NCBI RefSeq assembly: GCF_030063415.1
Contig: NZ_JASITA010000021.1
Location: 1 to 64,000, forward strand
From: Streptomyces sp. H27-C3
GTDB lineage: Bacteria > Actinomycetota > Actinomycetes > Streptomycetales > Streptomycetaceae
Length of the DNA stretch: 64,000 nucleotides
Direction of reading: 5' to 3'
A program made the position numbers and the translations under genes. This document shows positions 52,774-61,629 of the stretch, in pieces; the stretch's first letter is position 1, and every line of letters starts with the position of its first letter. The notes below the pieces were generated by a model. The model was not told the DNA's origin. It ran no database searches and worked only from the letters and a program-made list of their open reading frames with translations.

Positions 52774-53052
52774 ATGGCGGCAACACGGCGCAAAATGAGG
52801 TCGGGCACGGTGCTGCTCGGCGGCATGGGGGTCCTCGCGGCGACCCTCACGGCCTGTGGTTCGGAGCCGGACGAGCGGTGCGTGCACCGGGTCACTCACG
52901 AGGTCCTGCCCGACTACGAGTGCGACGACGACGGGAACGGCACGCACTACTACGGGGGCCGCGTCAGCAGCGGCAAGGTCTCCGACGGCAGCTTCGACAA
53001 GTCGGCGGTCGACAGCGGCGGCTTCGGGTCCTCCGGCTCCAGCGGCGGCTGA
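52774..53052 (+). CDS. Small lipoprotein
   Basis: 92 residues: Lys/Arg start, hydrophobic stretch, lipobox LTAC (C28), then a short Asp/Gly/Ser-rich chain with two cysteines (CVHRVTHEVLPDYEC). It ends in Gly/Ser repeats. It lies 26 bases before the glutathionylspermidine-synthase-like gene and surely shares its transcript; the same pair is frequent in Streptomyces as I recall. Function unknown. Confidence 0.75.
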   Translation: MAATRRKMRSGTVLLGGMGVLAATLTACGSEPDERCVHRVTHEVLPDYECDDDGNGTHYYGGRVSSGKVSDGSFDKSAVDSGGFGSSGSSGG

Positions 53053-53078
53053 CGGATCACGGAACGGATCGCGGAGCG

Positions 53079-54275
53079 ATGAAGCGCCACACGATCGAAC
53101 CGCGCCCCGGCTGGCAGCAGACCGTCGAGGAACAGGGCTGCATCTACCCCCTGACCCGCTACCCGGACGGCTCGCTGCGCCCGTACTGGGACGAGAGCGC
53201 GTACTACGAGTTCTCGCTGCCCGAGGTCGAGGCGATGGAGGAGGTCGTCGAGGAACTGCACACCATGTGCCTGGCCGCCGCCGCGCACATCGTCGAGCGC
53301 AGCCGCTTCGCCGACCTCGGCATCACCGACCCGCGACTCGTCTCACGGATCTCCGAGGCCTGGCGCAGGCGCGCCGAACTCCCCTCCCTATACGGCCGGT
53401 TCGACCTGCGCTACGACGGCACGGGCCCGGCCAAGATGCTGGAGTACAACGCGGACACCCCCACCTCGCTGGTGGAGGCGGCCAGCCCGCAGTGGTTCTG
53501 GATGGAGGAGCGCTTCCCCGGCGCCGACCAGTGGAACTCCCTGCACGAGCGGCTCGTCGACGCGTGGAAGCGGCAGGCCCCGCTGCTGCCGCCTGGCCCG
53601 CTGTACTTCGTCCACTCGGACGGCGACGAGCTGGGCGAGGACCTGATGACGGTCGCGTATCTGCGCGAGACCGCCCAACAGGCCGGGATCACCACCGAGG
53701 CACTGTCCGTCGAACGGATCGGCTGGGACCGGCTGTCGCGCCGCTTCGTCGACGAGAAGCTGCGCTTCATCCGCAGCTGCTTCAAGCTCTACCCCTGGGA
53801 GTGGCTGACCACCGACCGCTTCGGGCCGCACGTCCTGAGCACCCTCGACAACGGCGGCGGCACCGGCGCCACCTGCTGGATCGAGCCGGCCTGGAAGATG
53901 CTGCTCTCCAACAAGGCGCTCCTGGCGATCCTTTGGGAGCTCTACCCCGGCCACCCGAACCTGCTCGCCGCGTATCTCGACGGCCCGCGCGAGCTGGCCG
54001 CGACCGACGGTCCCGGGTACGTCGCCAAGCCACTGCTCGGCCGGGAGGGCGCGGGCGTCACGATCCACGAGGCGGGCTGGGCGCCGGTCGCCCGCGCGGT
54101 GACCGACGCACCCGTCTGCTACCAGGAGTTGGCCCCGCTGCCCGACTTCGACGGCAACCGCGTGGTGCTCGGCGCGTGGGTCGTCGAGAGTGAGGCGGCG
54201 GGGCTCGGCATCCGGGAGTCGGCGGGCCTGATCACGGACGAGTACGCCCGCTTTCTCCCGCATGTGATCCTCTAG
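53079..54275 (+). CDS. Glutathionylspermidine synthase-like ATP-grasp protein
   Basis: 398 residues. Motifs of the glutathionylspermidine synthase pre-ATP-grasp and C-terminal ligase: YWDESAYYEFSLPEVEAME, RFDLRYDGTGPAKMLEYNAD, PLYFVHSDGDELGEDLMTVA, YVAKPLLGREGAGV and LGAWVVESEAAGLGIRES. Such enzymes form amide bonds using ATP. Actinobacteria use mycothiol rather than glutathione, so the true substrates must differ from the name. ATG at 53079 after GCGGAGCG. Its stop codon touches the inverted-repeat element at 54275. Confidence 0.85.
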   Translation: MKRHTIEPRPGWQQTVEEQGCIYPLTRYPDGSLRPYWDESAYYEFSLPEVEAMEEVVEELHTMCLAAAAHIVERSRFADLGITDPRLVSRISEAWRRRAELPSLYGRFDLRYDGTGPAKMLEYNADTPTSLVEAASPQWFWMEERFPGADQWNSLHERLVDAWKRQAPLLPPGPLYFVHSDGDELGEDLMTVAYLRETAQQAGITTEALSVERIGWDRLSRRFVDEKLRFIRSCFKLYPWEWLTTDRFGPHVLSTLDNGGGTGATCWIEPAWKMLLSNKALLAILWELYPGHPNLLAAYLDGPRELAATDGPGYVAKPLLGREGAGVTIHEAGWAPVARAVTDAPVCYQELAPLPDFDGNRVVLGAWVVESEAAGLGIRESAGLITDEYARFLPHVIL

Positions 54276-54434
54276 GGGGTGTCCGGCCGGTCTCCGTGGC
54301 GTCGCGGGGTCCGGCACGCACATCCGCGGCGTTGTCGTCGGTCGCCGACGCTCCGCGTCGACTCCCTCCTGCGCCTCGCGGCTCCACGCACCAGCCCCCG
54401 CTCCTTCACCCACGGAGATCGGCCGGACACCCCC
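54275..54434. repeat. MITE-like element with 25-bp terminal inverted repeats, copy 2
   Basis: 160 bp bounded by arms at 54275-54299 and 54410-54434 (GGGGGTGTCCGGCCG against CGGCCGGACACCCCC, then TCTCCGTGG against CCACGGAGA, 24 of 25 matching). The core 54326-54375 matches the core of the element at 9910-10077 at about 46 of 50 bases. It is non-coding and sits between two convergent genes. No clear target duplication was seen. Confidence 0.75.
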
Positions 54435-54444
54435 TGGGAGCCCG

Positions 54445-55653
54445 TCACTGCTGGGCCAGTACCCCCTTGAGCTGGTCGAGGCCCCAGTCCAGGTCCTCCT
54501 TGCTGATCACCAGCGGCGGGGCGATCCGGATCGTCGACCCATGGGTGTCCTTGGCCAGCACACCCCGCCCCATCAGCCGCTCGGAGATCTGCCGGCCGGT
54601 GCCGTGCGACGGGACGATGTCGATGCCCGCCCACAGCCCCCGGCCGCGCACCGCGTCGACCGCGCCGCCGCCGACCAGCAGCCCCAGCTCGTGGTGGAGG
54701 TGGTCGCCGAGCTCGGTGGCGCGCTGCTGGAACTCGCCGGTGCGCAGCATCGCCACGACCTCCAGCGCGACCGCGCAGGCCAGCGGGTTCCCGCCGAAGG
54801 TCGAACCGTGCTCGCCCGGCCGGTACACGCCGAGCACCTCGGCCGACGACACCACGGCGGACACCGGCACGACCCCGCCGCCCAGCGCCTTGCCCAGCAG
54901 ATACATGTCCGGCACGACGTCCTCGTGCTCGCAGGCGAAGGTCCGGCCCGTCCTGCCGAGCCCCGACTGGATCTCGTCCGCGACGAAGAGCACGTTGCGC
55001 GCACGCGTCAGCTCCCGCACGCCCGCGAGATACCCGGCAGGCGGCACGAGCACCCCGGCCTCGCCCTGGATCGGCTCAAGCAGGACGGCCACGGTGTTCT
55101 CGGTCATCGCCGCGTCGAGCGCCGTCAGGTCCCCGTACGGGACGATCTCGAAGCCCGGTGTGTACGGGCCGAAGTCGGCCCGCGCCTCGGGATCGGTCGA
55201 GAAGCTGACGATGGTGGTCGTACGGCCGTGGAAATTGCCGCCCGCCACAATGATCTTGGCCCGGCCGTCCGGCACGCCCTTGATCCGGTATCCCCACTTG
55301 CGGGCGGTCTTCACGGCCGTCTCCACCGCCTCCGCACCGGTGTTCATCGGGAGCACCATCTCCATGCCGCACAACTCGGCGAGCTGCGTACAGAAGTCGG
55401 CGAACCGGTCGTGGTGGAAGGCGCGGGAGGTCAGCGTGACTCTGTCCAGCTGGGCCTTGGCCGCGTCGATCAGACGGCGGTTGCCGTGACCGAAGTTGAG
55501 CGCCGAGTACCCGGCGAGCATGTCGAGGTAGCGGCGGCCCTCGATGTCGGTCATCCAGGCACCCTCCGCCGAGGCGACGACGATGGGCAGGGGGTGGTAG
55601 TTGTGCGCGCTGTGCGCTTCCGCGGAGGCGATGGCAGCAGTGGTGGTCGACAC
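54445..55653 (-). CDS. rocD: Ornithine--oxo-acid transaminase
   Basis: 402-residue PLP enzyme, converting ornithine and 2-oxoglutarate to glutamate semialdehyde and glutamate. Motifs: AHNYHPLPIV, MNTGAEAVETAVKTARKWGY, NFHGRTTTIVSFSTDP, VADEIQSGLGRTG (PLP Asp), and LLGKALGGGVVPVSAV with the PLP lysine, then GEHGSTFGGNPLACAVA. This is the class-III OAT set. The start is the GTG at 55653 with CGGAG 5 bases upstream. The arginine/ornithine catabolic partners are not in this window. Confidence 0.93.
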   Translation of the reverse strand: MSTTTAAIASAEAHSAHNYHPLPIVVASAEGAWMTDIEGRRYLDMLAGYSALNFGHGNRRLIDAAKAQLDRVTLTSRAFHHDRFADFCTQLAELCGMEMVLPMNTGAEAVETAVKTARKWGYRIKGVPDGRAKIIVAGGNFHGRTTTIVSFSTDPEARADFGPYTPGFEIVPYGDLTALDAAMTENTVAVLLEPIQGEAGVLVPPAGYLAGVRELTRARNVLFVADEIQSGLGRTGRTFACEHEDVVPDMYLLGKALGGGVVPVSAVVSSAEVLGVYRPGEHGSTFGGNPLACAVALEVVAMLRTGEFQQRATELGDHLHHELGLLVGGGAVDAVRGRGLWAGIDIVPSHGTGRQISERLMGRGVLAKDTHGSTIRIAPPLVISKEDLDWGLDQLKGVLAQQ

Positions 55654-55787
55654 GGGGTCTCCGATCGTCGAGACAATCCATCCGGTGAGGGGCATGGATG
55701 GTGCCCCTTTCTATCGTCGCTCGCTCGGACGGCGAAGAAACCTTGTGGCGTGGCGCGCCCGACCGCCGGTTCCGCGGCTCTCCGCGT

Positions 55788-56558
55788 TCAGAGGTCGATG
55801 AGTTGACCGCGCGGCTCCGGCGGGCCCGACCCCCGGGGGGCCCGCCTGCGCCGGAACAGGGTGGCACCGGCGAGCCCCGTCAGGATCCCGGCCGCCAGCC
55901 CCGGCACCGCCCACCAGCGGCTCGTACCGCCGCCGGACCCGGCCGGCGCGGTGGCGGCGGGCGACGCGGACGACGGAGGCCCCGGGACGGGCGCGGGGTC
56001 CCCCGGGGCGACCGCGGCCGGTCCCGGCACCCCGGGGGAGGCGAAGTCCGGCGGGTGGTCCGCCTCGCCCACGTAGTTGCCGGTGGCCGCCGGGTCGCCC
56101 TTCGCCCTGCCCAGGACGCCGAGCCTGCCCAGCAGGGAGTGGAGCCGCGCCGGGGCGTCGGCCAGGTGCCAGCGCTCCACGGCCGGGGAGCCGGAGTCCG
56201 TCACCGTGCTGACCCAGACCGGCCCGCCGGACTTCGGCACATGGATCCGGTCGACCCGCCACACGGACACGTCGTGCACCAGCCAGGTGACCGTGATCCT
56301 GCGCCATGTCCCGCCCTCGTCGGCCGGTTTGTCGACGACCGGCGGGCGCTTCGGCACCCCGCCGGGCTCCCCGGTGCCCAGGTGCTTCTCCAACTCCGCG
56401 TACGTGCCGCTCGACCGGTGGACCGCGTGCGCCTCGCCGCTGACGGGCGAGGTCAGCAGGAGGCTGGTCGGGTCGGCCGCCGCTGCCGGTGGTGCGCACA
56501 GCAGCGCCGTCGCGAGCGCGGCCCCGCAGGCGACGGCCAGTCGTCGTAACAGTCGCAT
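55788..56558 (-). CDS. Secreted, C-terminally membrane-anchored protein, function unknown
   Basis: 256 residues. An N-terminal signal peptide (MRLLRRLAVACGAALATALL, then AAAADP cleavage) leads to a domain of about 130 residues rich in Trp/Val strands (RITVTWLVHDVSVWRVDRIH, PVWVSTVTDSGS). A Pro/Ala-rich stalk and a C-terminal helix (WWAVPGLAAGILTGLAGATL) follow, ending with a basic FRRRRAPRG. This is the layout of a surface-anchored protein. I do not recognise the domain. ATG at 56558 after GGGGGAAC. It ends 134 bases before the rocD start and is read the same way, so the two may be cotranscribed. Confidence 0.72.
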   Translation of the reverse strand: MRLLRRLAVACGAALATALLCAPPAAAADPTSLLLTSPVSGEAHAVHRSSGTYAELEKHLGTGEPGGVPKRPPVVDKPADEGGTWRRITVTWLVHDVSVWRVDRIHVPKSGGPVWVSTVTDSGSPAVERWHLADAPARLHSLLGRLGVLGRAKGDPAATGNYVGEADHPPDFASPGVPGPAAVAPGDPAPVPGPPSSASPAATAPAGSGGGTSRWWAVPGLAAGILTGLAGATLFRRRRAPRGSGPPEPRGQLIDL

Positions 56559-56788
56559 GTTCCCCCCATCGGACGCCCGTGCGGACTGCCCGCACGGCCG
56601 TGACCCCGTTGGTACACCGTCCGGGCCGCGCGAGTGTCGCGTATCGCACTCCATTGCCGGAAACCGCTCCTGCCGGGCGCTCGGTGCCACCGGGCGGACC
56701 GGGCCCGCTGTGTTTCTCGTCTCATTCGCGACCATGTGCGGCGGGCACCGAGAGCAGAGCCGGGTTCCGCACCTGAGAGAATGGGTTC

Positions 56789-57802
56789 ATGGCCTCTGAT
56801 CGTCCTCGTGTGCTCTCCGGCATCCAGCCCACCGCAGGTTCGTTCCACCTCGGCAACTACCTGGGCGCCGTGCGCCAGTGGGTGGCGTTGCAGGAATCCC
56901 ACGACGCCTTCTACATGGTGGTCGACCTGCACGCGATCACCATTCCGCAGGACCCCGCCGAGCTGCGCGCCAACACCAGGCTCGCGGTCGCCCAGCTGCT
57001 GGCCGCCGGGCTCGATCCGGACCGCTGCACGCTGTTCGTCCAGAGCCAGGTCCCCGAGCACGCCCAGCTCGGCTGGGTCATGAACTGCATCGCCGGTTTC
57101 GGTGAGGCCTCGCGCATGACGCAGTTCAAGGACAAGGCCGCCAAGCAGGGCAGCGACCGCGCCACCGTCGGCCTCTTCACGTACCCGATCCTCCAGGTCG
57201 CGGACATCCTGCTCTACCAGGCCGATCAGGTCCCGGTCGGCGAGGACCAGCGCCAGCACATCGAGCTGACCCGCGACCTCGCCGAGCGCTTCAACGGCCG
57301 CTTCGGCGAGATCTTCACGGTGCCGGCGCCGTACATCCTCAAGGAGACCGGGAAGATCTTCGATCTTCAGGACCCCACCGCGAAGATGAGCAAGTCGGCG
57401 TCCAGCCCCAAGGGCCTGATCAACCTGCTCGACGAGCCCAAGGCCACCGCGAAGAAGATCAAGAGCGCGGTCACGGACACCGACACCGTGATCCGCTACG
57501 ACCCCGTGGACAAGCCGGGCGTCAGTAATCTGCTCTCCATCTACTCCACCCTCACCGGCGCCACCGTCGCCGACCTGGAGAAGAGCTACGAGGGCAAGAT
57601 GTACGGCGCGCTCAAGACCGACCTCGCCGATGCGATGGTGGAATTCGTCACGCCCTTCAGGAGCCGCACCCAGGAATATCTGGACGACCCGGAGACGCTG
57701 GACTCGATCCTGGCCAAGGGGGCCGAGAAGGCCCGCGCGGTGGCCGCGGAGACCCTCGCGCAGGCCTACGACAAGGTCGGCTTCCTGCCCGCGAAGCACT
57801 GA
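56789..57802 (+). CDS. trpS: Tryptophan--tRNA ligase
   Basis: 337-residue class Ic aminoacyl-tRNA synthetase. The HIGH-type motif is PTAGSFHLGNYLG (about 13-25), the tryptophan pocket includes GLFTYPILQVADILLY and DQVPVGEDQRQHIELTRD, and the second signature is AKMSKSAS. Length is standard. Streptomyces often have two trpS genes, one tied to antibiotic resistance; this one has the housekeeping layout, but which it is cannot be settled here. A GC-rich hairpin follows. Confidence 0.96.
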   Translation: MASDRPRVLSGIQPTAGSFHLGNYLGAVRQWVALQESHDAFYMVVDLHAITIPQDPAELRANTRLAVAQLLAAGLDPDRCTLFVQSQVPEHAQLGWVMNCIAGFGEASRMTQFKDKAAKQGSDRATVGLFTYPILQVADILLYQADQVPVGEDQRQHIELTRDLAERFNGRFGEIFTVPAPYILKETGKIFDLQDPTAKMSKSASSPKGLINLLDEPKATAKKIKSAVTDTDTVIRYDPVDKPGVSNLLSIYSTLTGATVADLEKSYEGKMYGALKTDLADAMVEFVTPFRSRTQEYLDDPETLDSILAKGAEKARAVAAETLAQAYDKVGFLPAKH

Positions 57803-57808
57803 CGTACC

Positions 57809-57830
57809 GGCCCGGCCCACCGGCCGGGCC
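57809..57830 (+). terminator. Short hairpin after trpS
   Basis: GGCCCGGCC and GGCCGGGCC pair across CACC, 7 bases after the stop. There is no U-tract, so termination may be partial. Confidence 0.5.
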
Positions 57831-57931
57831 GAAGGCCCGGGTCGATGGACTCTGGCCACAGGGGCGACGCGCCCGCCACACTGCACACTGGCAGCACGAC
57901 ACCGGATGACCGGATGACGGAGGAGAACGAC

Positions 57932-58552
57932 GTGGGGACCGTAACGCTCGGCGTTTCGATCGCGGTCCCGGAGCCGTACGGCAGCCTGCTCCAGGAGCGG
58001 CGCGCGAGCTTCGGGGACCCTGCCGCGCACGGCATCCCCACCCACGTCACCCTGCTGCCGCCCACCGAGGTGGACTCCTCGCTGCTGCCCGCCGTCGGGA
58101 CGCACCTCGCCGCCGTCGCGGCCGCGGGCCGGTCCTTCCCGATGCGGCTGTCCGGCACCGGTACGTTCCGTCCGCTCTCCCCGGTCGTCTTCGTGCAGGT
58201 CGTCGAGGGCGCCGCGGCCTGCTCCTGGCTCCAGAAGCGGGTCAGGGACGCGTCGGGCCCGCTCCAGCGCGAGCTGTACTACCCGTACCACCCGCATGTC
58301 ACCGTCGCGCACGACATCTCCGAGGAGGGGATGGACCGGGCGTACGAAGAGCTCTCCGAGTACGGCGCCCAGTGGTCCTGCTCCGGCTTCGCGCTGTACG
58401 AACAGGGCGCGGACGGCGTGTGGCGCAAGCTCTGCGACTACGCCTTCGGGGGCGGCACGGTGCCCGGCGGTGTGCCCGCGCAGAATTCGCCGGTCGACGA
58501 GCCCACCACGCCCCGCCGCCCCAACCCCGGGCTCGATGTCAGGGTGCCCTGA
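57932..58552 (+). CDS. 2'-5' RNA ligase family protein (2H phosphoesterase)
   Basis: 206 residues with the two HxT-type motifs of the 2H superfamily: THVTLLPP (about 36-43) and HPHVTVAHD. These are the paired histidines that act on cyclic phosphates of RNA or nucleotides. The N-terminal strand TVTLGVSIAVPEPYG is also typical. Start: I prefer the GTG at 57932 with GGAGGAG 6 bases upstream; an ATG at 57914 adds six residues. It is close behind trpS and reads the same way. Confidence 0.85.
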   Translation: MGTVTLGVSIAVPEPYGSLLQERRASFGDPAAHGIPTHVTLLPPTEVDSSLLPAVGTHLAAVAAAGRSFPMRLSGTGTFRPLSPVVFVQVVEGAAACSWLQKRVRDASGPLQRELYYPYHPHVTVAHDISEEGMDRAYEELSEYGAQWSCSGFALYEQGADGVWRKLCDYAFGGGTVPGGVPAQNSPVDEPTTPRRPNPGLDVRVP

Positions 58553-58745
58553 CCAAGCTGGGGGGTAGGGGTGGCGCCGGCATCGGCCGAGTCGCCTGAG
58601 TTCGATCACCCGCCGCACTTGGCCCGCCGACCGGATCACCGCGCTGCTCCTCACCGGAGGCGCGCCGAAGGCGACGGGCGTCCACGGGGTGGCGCTCAGG
58701 TCCGCGGGCGCCTGAGCAGGCCGCAGGGGGTCCGGCCGGGATCCC

Positions 58746-59501
58746 TCAGACCGGCAGGCGCCGGAACAGCGGGCGCGGTGCGTGGCGCAGGGCCGACATG
58801 ACCAACCGCAGGGCGCCCGGCACCCACACGGTCTCCGAGCGGCGCCGCAGGCCCGTCTCGATGGCCAGCGCCACCGCTTCGGGCGTCGTCGCCAGCGGAG
58901 CCTCCGCCAGACCCTCGGTCATCCTCGTCCGTACGAACCCGGGGCGCACGACCATGACATGCACGCCGGTTCCGTGCAGCGCGTCCCCCAGGCCCTGGGC
59001 GAAGGCGTCGAGGCCGGCCTTGCTGGACCCGTAGATGAAGTTGGCGCGGCGGGCCCGCTCGGCGGCGACCGACGACAGCACGACCAGCGAGCCGTGGCCC
59101 TGCCCCTGGAGGGCGTTGGCGCACACCAGGCCCGCGGAGACGGCCCCCGTGTAGTTGGTCTGCGCGACCCGGACCGCGGCCAGCGGCTCGGCCTCGTCGT
59201 GCGCCTGGTCGCCGAGAACGCCGAAGGCCATCAGCACCATGTCGATGTCCCCCTCGGTGAAGACCTTGCCGAGGGTCTCCTCGTGCGACGCGGAGTCGAG
59301 CGCGTCGAAGGCGACGGTACGGACGTCGGCGCCCAGGGCGCGCAGCCCGGCCGCCGCCGACTCCAGCGCGGGGGAGGGGCGCCCGGCCAGCCAGACCGTA
59401 CGGGTGCGGCGGGCCACCAGGCGGCGGGCGGTGGCCAGGCCGATCTCGGACGTACCGCCGAGGACGAGCAGGGACTGCGGGGTGCCGAAGGCGTCCTTCA
59501 T
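58746..59501 (-). CDS. dprE2: Decaprenylphosphoryl-2-keto-pentofuranose reductase-like SDR (DprE2)
   Basis: 251-residue short-chain dehydrogenase. The NAD(P) loop is VLGGTSEIGLATARRL, the catalytic triad is SSVA with Ser and YGSSK with Tyr and Lys. In mycobacteria DprE2 reduces the 2-keto intermediate made by DprE1, giving decaprenyl-phosphoryl-arabinose. The gene lies downstream of DprE1 and is read with it, as in Mycobacterium (Rv3790-Rv3791). The stop and start are 30 bases apart. The substrate in Streptomyces is not proven. Confidence 0.85.
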   Translation of the reverse strand: MKDAFGTPQSLLVLGGTSEIGLATARRLVARRTRTVWLAGRPSPALESAAAGLRALGADVRTVAFDALDSASHEETLGKVFTEGDIDMVLMAFGVLGDQAHDEAEPLAAVRVAQTNYTGAVSAGLVCANALQGQGHGSLVVLSSVAAERARRANFIYGSSKAGLDAFAQGLGDALHGTGVHVMVVRPGFVRTRMTEGLAEAPLATTPEAVALAIETGLRRRSETVWVPGALRLVMSALRHAPRPLFRRLPV

Positions 59502-59531
59502 GAGGAATCTCCTGGAACTCGGTGAATTCGG

Positions 59532-60890
59532 TCAGAGGGAGAGGCGGCGTGAGAGGTCCGAGGTGAAGAGCGAACCGGGGTCCAATTCGGCGCGCAGCGC
59601 GCGGAATTCAGCCAGCCGCGGATACATCCGCGCCAGCATTTCGGGGCGCAGCCGCGCGTCCTTGGCCAGATAGACCCGGCCGTCGGCGCCCGCGACCTCC
59701 TCGTCCAGCTCGTCGAGAAACGCCCCGAGCCCCGGCATGTTCGCGGGGATGTCCAGCGCCAGCGTCCAGCCGGGCAGCGGGAAGGACAGCCAGCCGGGGT
59801 CGCCCTCCCCGAACCGCTTGAGAACGGCGAGGAACGACGGGCACCGGCGCTCCGAGATGCGCCGCACGATCCGGCGCAGCGTCTCCTCCTGCCCGTACCC
59901 GACGACGAACTGGTACTGGACGAACCCGCCGCGCCCGTAGATCCGGTTCCAGTGCGGAACGCCGTCCAGCGGGTGGAAGAACGTCGACAGCTTCTGGAGC
60001 TCGCCGACCCGCGAACGCGGCGCCCTGCGGTACCAGAGCTCGTTGAACAGGCCCACCGAGGACCGCCCCAGCAGCCCTTCGGGTACGAAGGCGGGCGCGG
60101 CCGGGAGCCGGCCGGGGCGGAACGCGAGCGGAGCGCGGCGGGCGCGCGCCGGGAGCGCGTCCAGCGGCGCGTGCTCCCCCCGGGTCAGGACCGAGCGCCC
60201 CATCGCCGCGCCGCGCGCCAGGAGGTCGATCCAGGCGACCGAGTAGCGGTAGCGGTGGTCGGTGGCGGTGAGCCTGGCCATCAGGTCGTCCAGATCAGTG
60301 GCCCGTTCGGTGTCCACCGACATCAACGAGGTCTCGACGGGCAGGAGTTGGATCGTGGCGGCGAGGATCACGCCCGTCAGTCCCATCGCGCCCGCCGTCG
60401 CGTCGAAGAGCCCGGTGCCTGCCGGGACCGTGCGTACCTCACCGTCCGCGGTGAGGAGTTCGAACGACAGGACGTGACGGCAGAAGGAGCCCGAGCCGTG
60501 GTGGTTCTTGCCGTGGATGTCCGCGCCGATCGCGCCGCCCACGGTCACATAGCGGGTCCCGGGCGTCACCGGCACGAACCAGCCGAGCGGCAGCAGCACC
60601 TCCATCAGCCGGTGCAGACTCACGCCCGCTTCGCACACCACGACGCCCGTACGGGCGTCGACCGTATGGACGCGGTTCAGGCCGGTCATATCGAGGACGG
60701 ACCCGCCCGCGTTCTGCGCGGCGTCGCCGTACGCCCGGCCGAGGCCGCGGGCGATGCCACCGCGTGCGCCGAGCGTCCCGCAGGCGCGGACGGCGGCTGC
60801 CGCCTCCTCGTACGTACGCGGGCGGACCAGGCGGGTGGTCGTCGGGGCGGTGCGGCCCCAACCGGTCACTGAGACGGTGTCGACAGACAT
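59532..60890 (-). CDS. dprE1: Decaprenylphosphoryl-ribose oxidase-like FAD protein (DprE1)
   Basis: 452 residues, VAO-type FAD oxidoreductase. The N-terminal motif GLGRAYGDAAQN and the PCMH loop VGGAIGADIHGKNHHGSGSF are shared with mycobacterial DprE1. The segment SFPLPGWTLALDIP aligns with the loop that carries Cys387 in M. tuberculosis; here that position is alanine. I start at the ATG at 60890; the ribosome-binding site is weak. Known role of the family: oxidising decaprenyl-phosphoryl-ribose. It is divergent from the PAP2-UbiA-GtrA operon, so the whole pathway is together. Confidence 0.88.
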   Translation of the reverse strand: MSVDTVSVTGWGRTAPTTTRLVRPRTYEEAAAAVRACGTLGARGGIARGLGRAYGDAAQNAGGSVLDMTGLNRVHTVDARTGVVVCEAGVSLHRLMEVLLPLGWFVPVTPGTRYVTVGGAIGADIHGKNHHGSGSFCRHVLSFELLTADGEVRTVPAGTGLFDATAGAMGLTGVILAATIQLLPVETSLMSVDTERATDLDDLMARLTATDHRYRYSVAWIDLLARGAAMGRSVLTRGEHAPLDALPARARRAPLAFRPGRLPAAPAFVPEGLLGRSSVGLFNELWYRRAPRSRVGELQKLSTFFHPLDGVPHWNRIYGRGGFVQYQFVVGYGQEETLRRIVRRISERRCPSFLAVLKRFGEGDPGWLSFPLPGWTLALDIPANMPGLGAFLDELDEEVAGADGRVYLAKDARLRPEMLARMYPRLAEFRALRAELDPGSLFTSDLSRRLSL

Positions 60891-61080
60891 GACGATGACC
60901 GTATCGCTCGCAACTGTTCCATTTGAGCAAAAGGTCCCCTTCGGGCCCGCCGGGCTGAGCGAAACGGGTGATTGAGGGGGTGTTGTCATTAATATCCCCG
61001 ATTAGTGGGCTTTATCGATGAGAGTCGCCCTCGGCCTGCGTCCGATCCACCGGGCCACCGCTACCGAAGAGGGGTGACAG

Positions 61081-61629
61081 ATGCGAGACGTCGATCGCCG
61101 TCTGCTGTCGGCGATGCGGGACTGTGGAACAGACCCGCACCTGGCCGCCGCCGCACGCGGCCTCTCCTGGTGCGGTGAGCACGGAGCCGTCTGGATCGCC
61201 GCCGGACTCGTGGGCGCCGCCGCCGACTGGGAGCGCCGCGACGCCTGGCTGCGCGGTACGGCCCTCATCGGCGCCGCGCACCTGGCGAGCATGGCCGTCA
61301 AACTGGCCGTACGCCGCCCCCGCCCCCAACTGCCCTCCCGGGAACCCCTGGTGCGTACCGCGGGCCTGCACTCCTTTCCCAGCTCGCACGCCACGTCGGC
61401 GGCGGCAGCCGTGGTCGCCTTCGGCGCGCTGACCCCGCTGGGCAGACACGTCGTACCGCCGCTGGCCGCCGCGATGTGCGTGTCCCGGCTCGTCGTCGGG
61501 GTCCACTACCCGACGGACGTGGTGGCGGGCGCGCTGCTCGGCGGGGTGATGGCCGCGCTGGGGGCGGCGTGGATGACAGGACCGGCAGGGCTACCGGCCA
61601 TCGTCGACGGGAGAGCCGCCCATGTCTGA
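61081..61629 (+). CDS. PAP2 family phosphatase (decaprenyl-phosphoribose 5'-phosphatase candidate)
   Basis: 182 residues, membrane-bound acid phosphatase with the three PAP2 motifs: KLAVRRPRP, PSSHAT and SRLVVGVHYPTDVVAG. In mycobacteria a PAP2 gene (Rv3807c) is next to the prenyl phosphoribosyltransferase and is thought to remove the 5-phosphate. Here its stop overlaps the start of that transferase by 8 bases, so translational coupling and the same role are likely. Confidence 0.85.
   Translation: MRDVDRRLLSAMRDCGTDPHLAAAARGLSWCGEHGAVWIAAGLVGAAADWERRDAWLRGTALIGAAHLASMAVKLAVRRPRPQLPSREPLVRTAGLHSFPSSHATSAAAAVVAFGALTPLGRHVVPPLAAAMCVSRLVVGVHYPTDVVAGALLGGVMAALGAAWMTGPAGLPAIVDGRAAHV

Noticed and set aside
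58553..58745. Gene between the 2'-5' RNA ligase-like gene and dprE2
   Set aside because: Short frames only, no start signals, no recognisable product.
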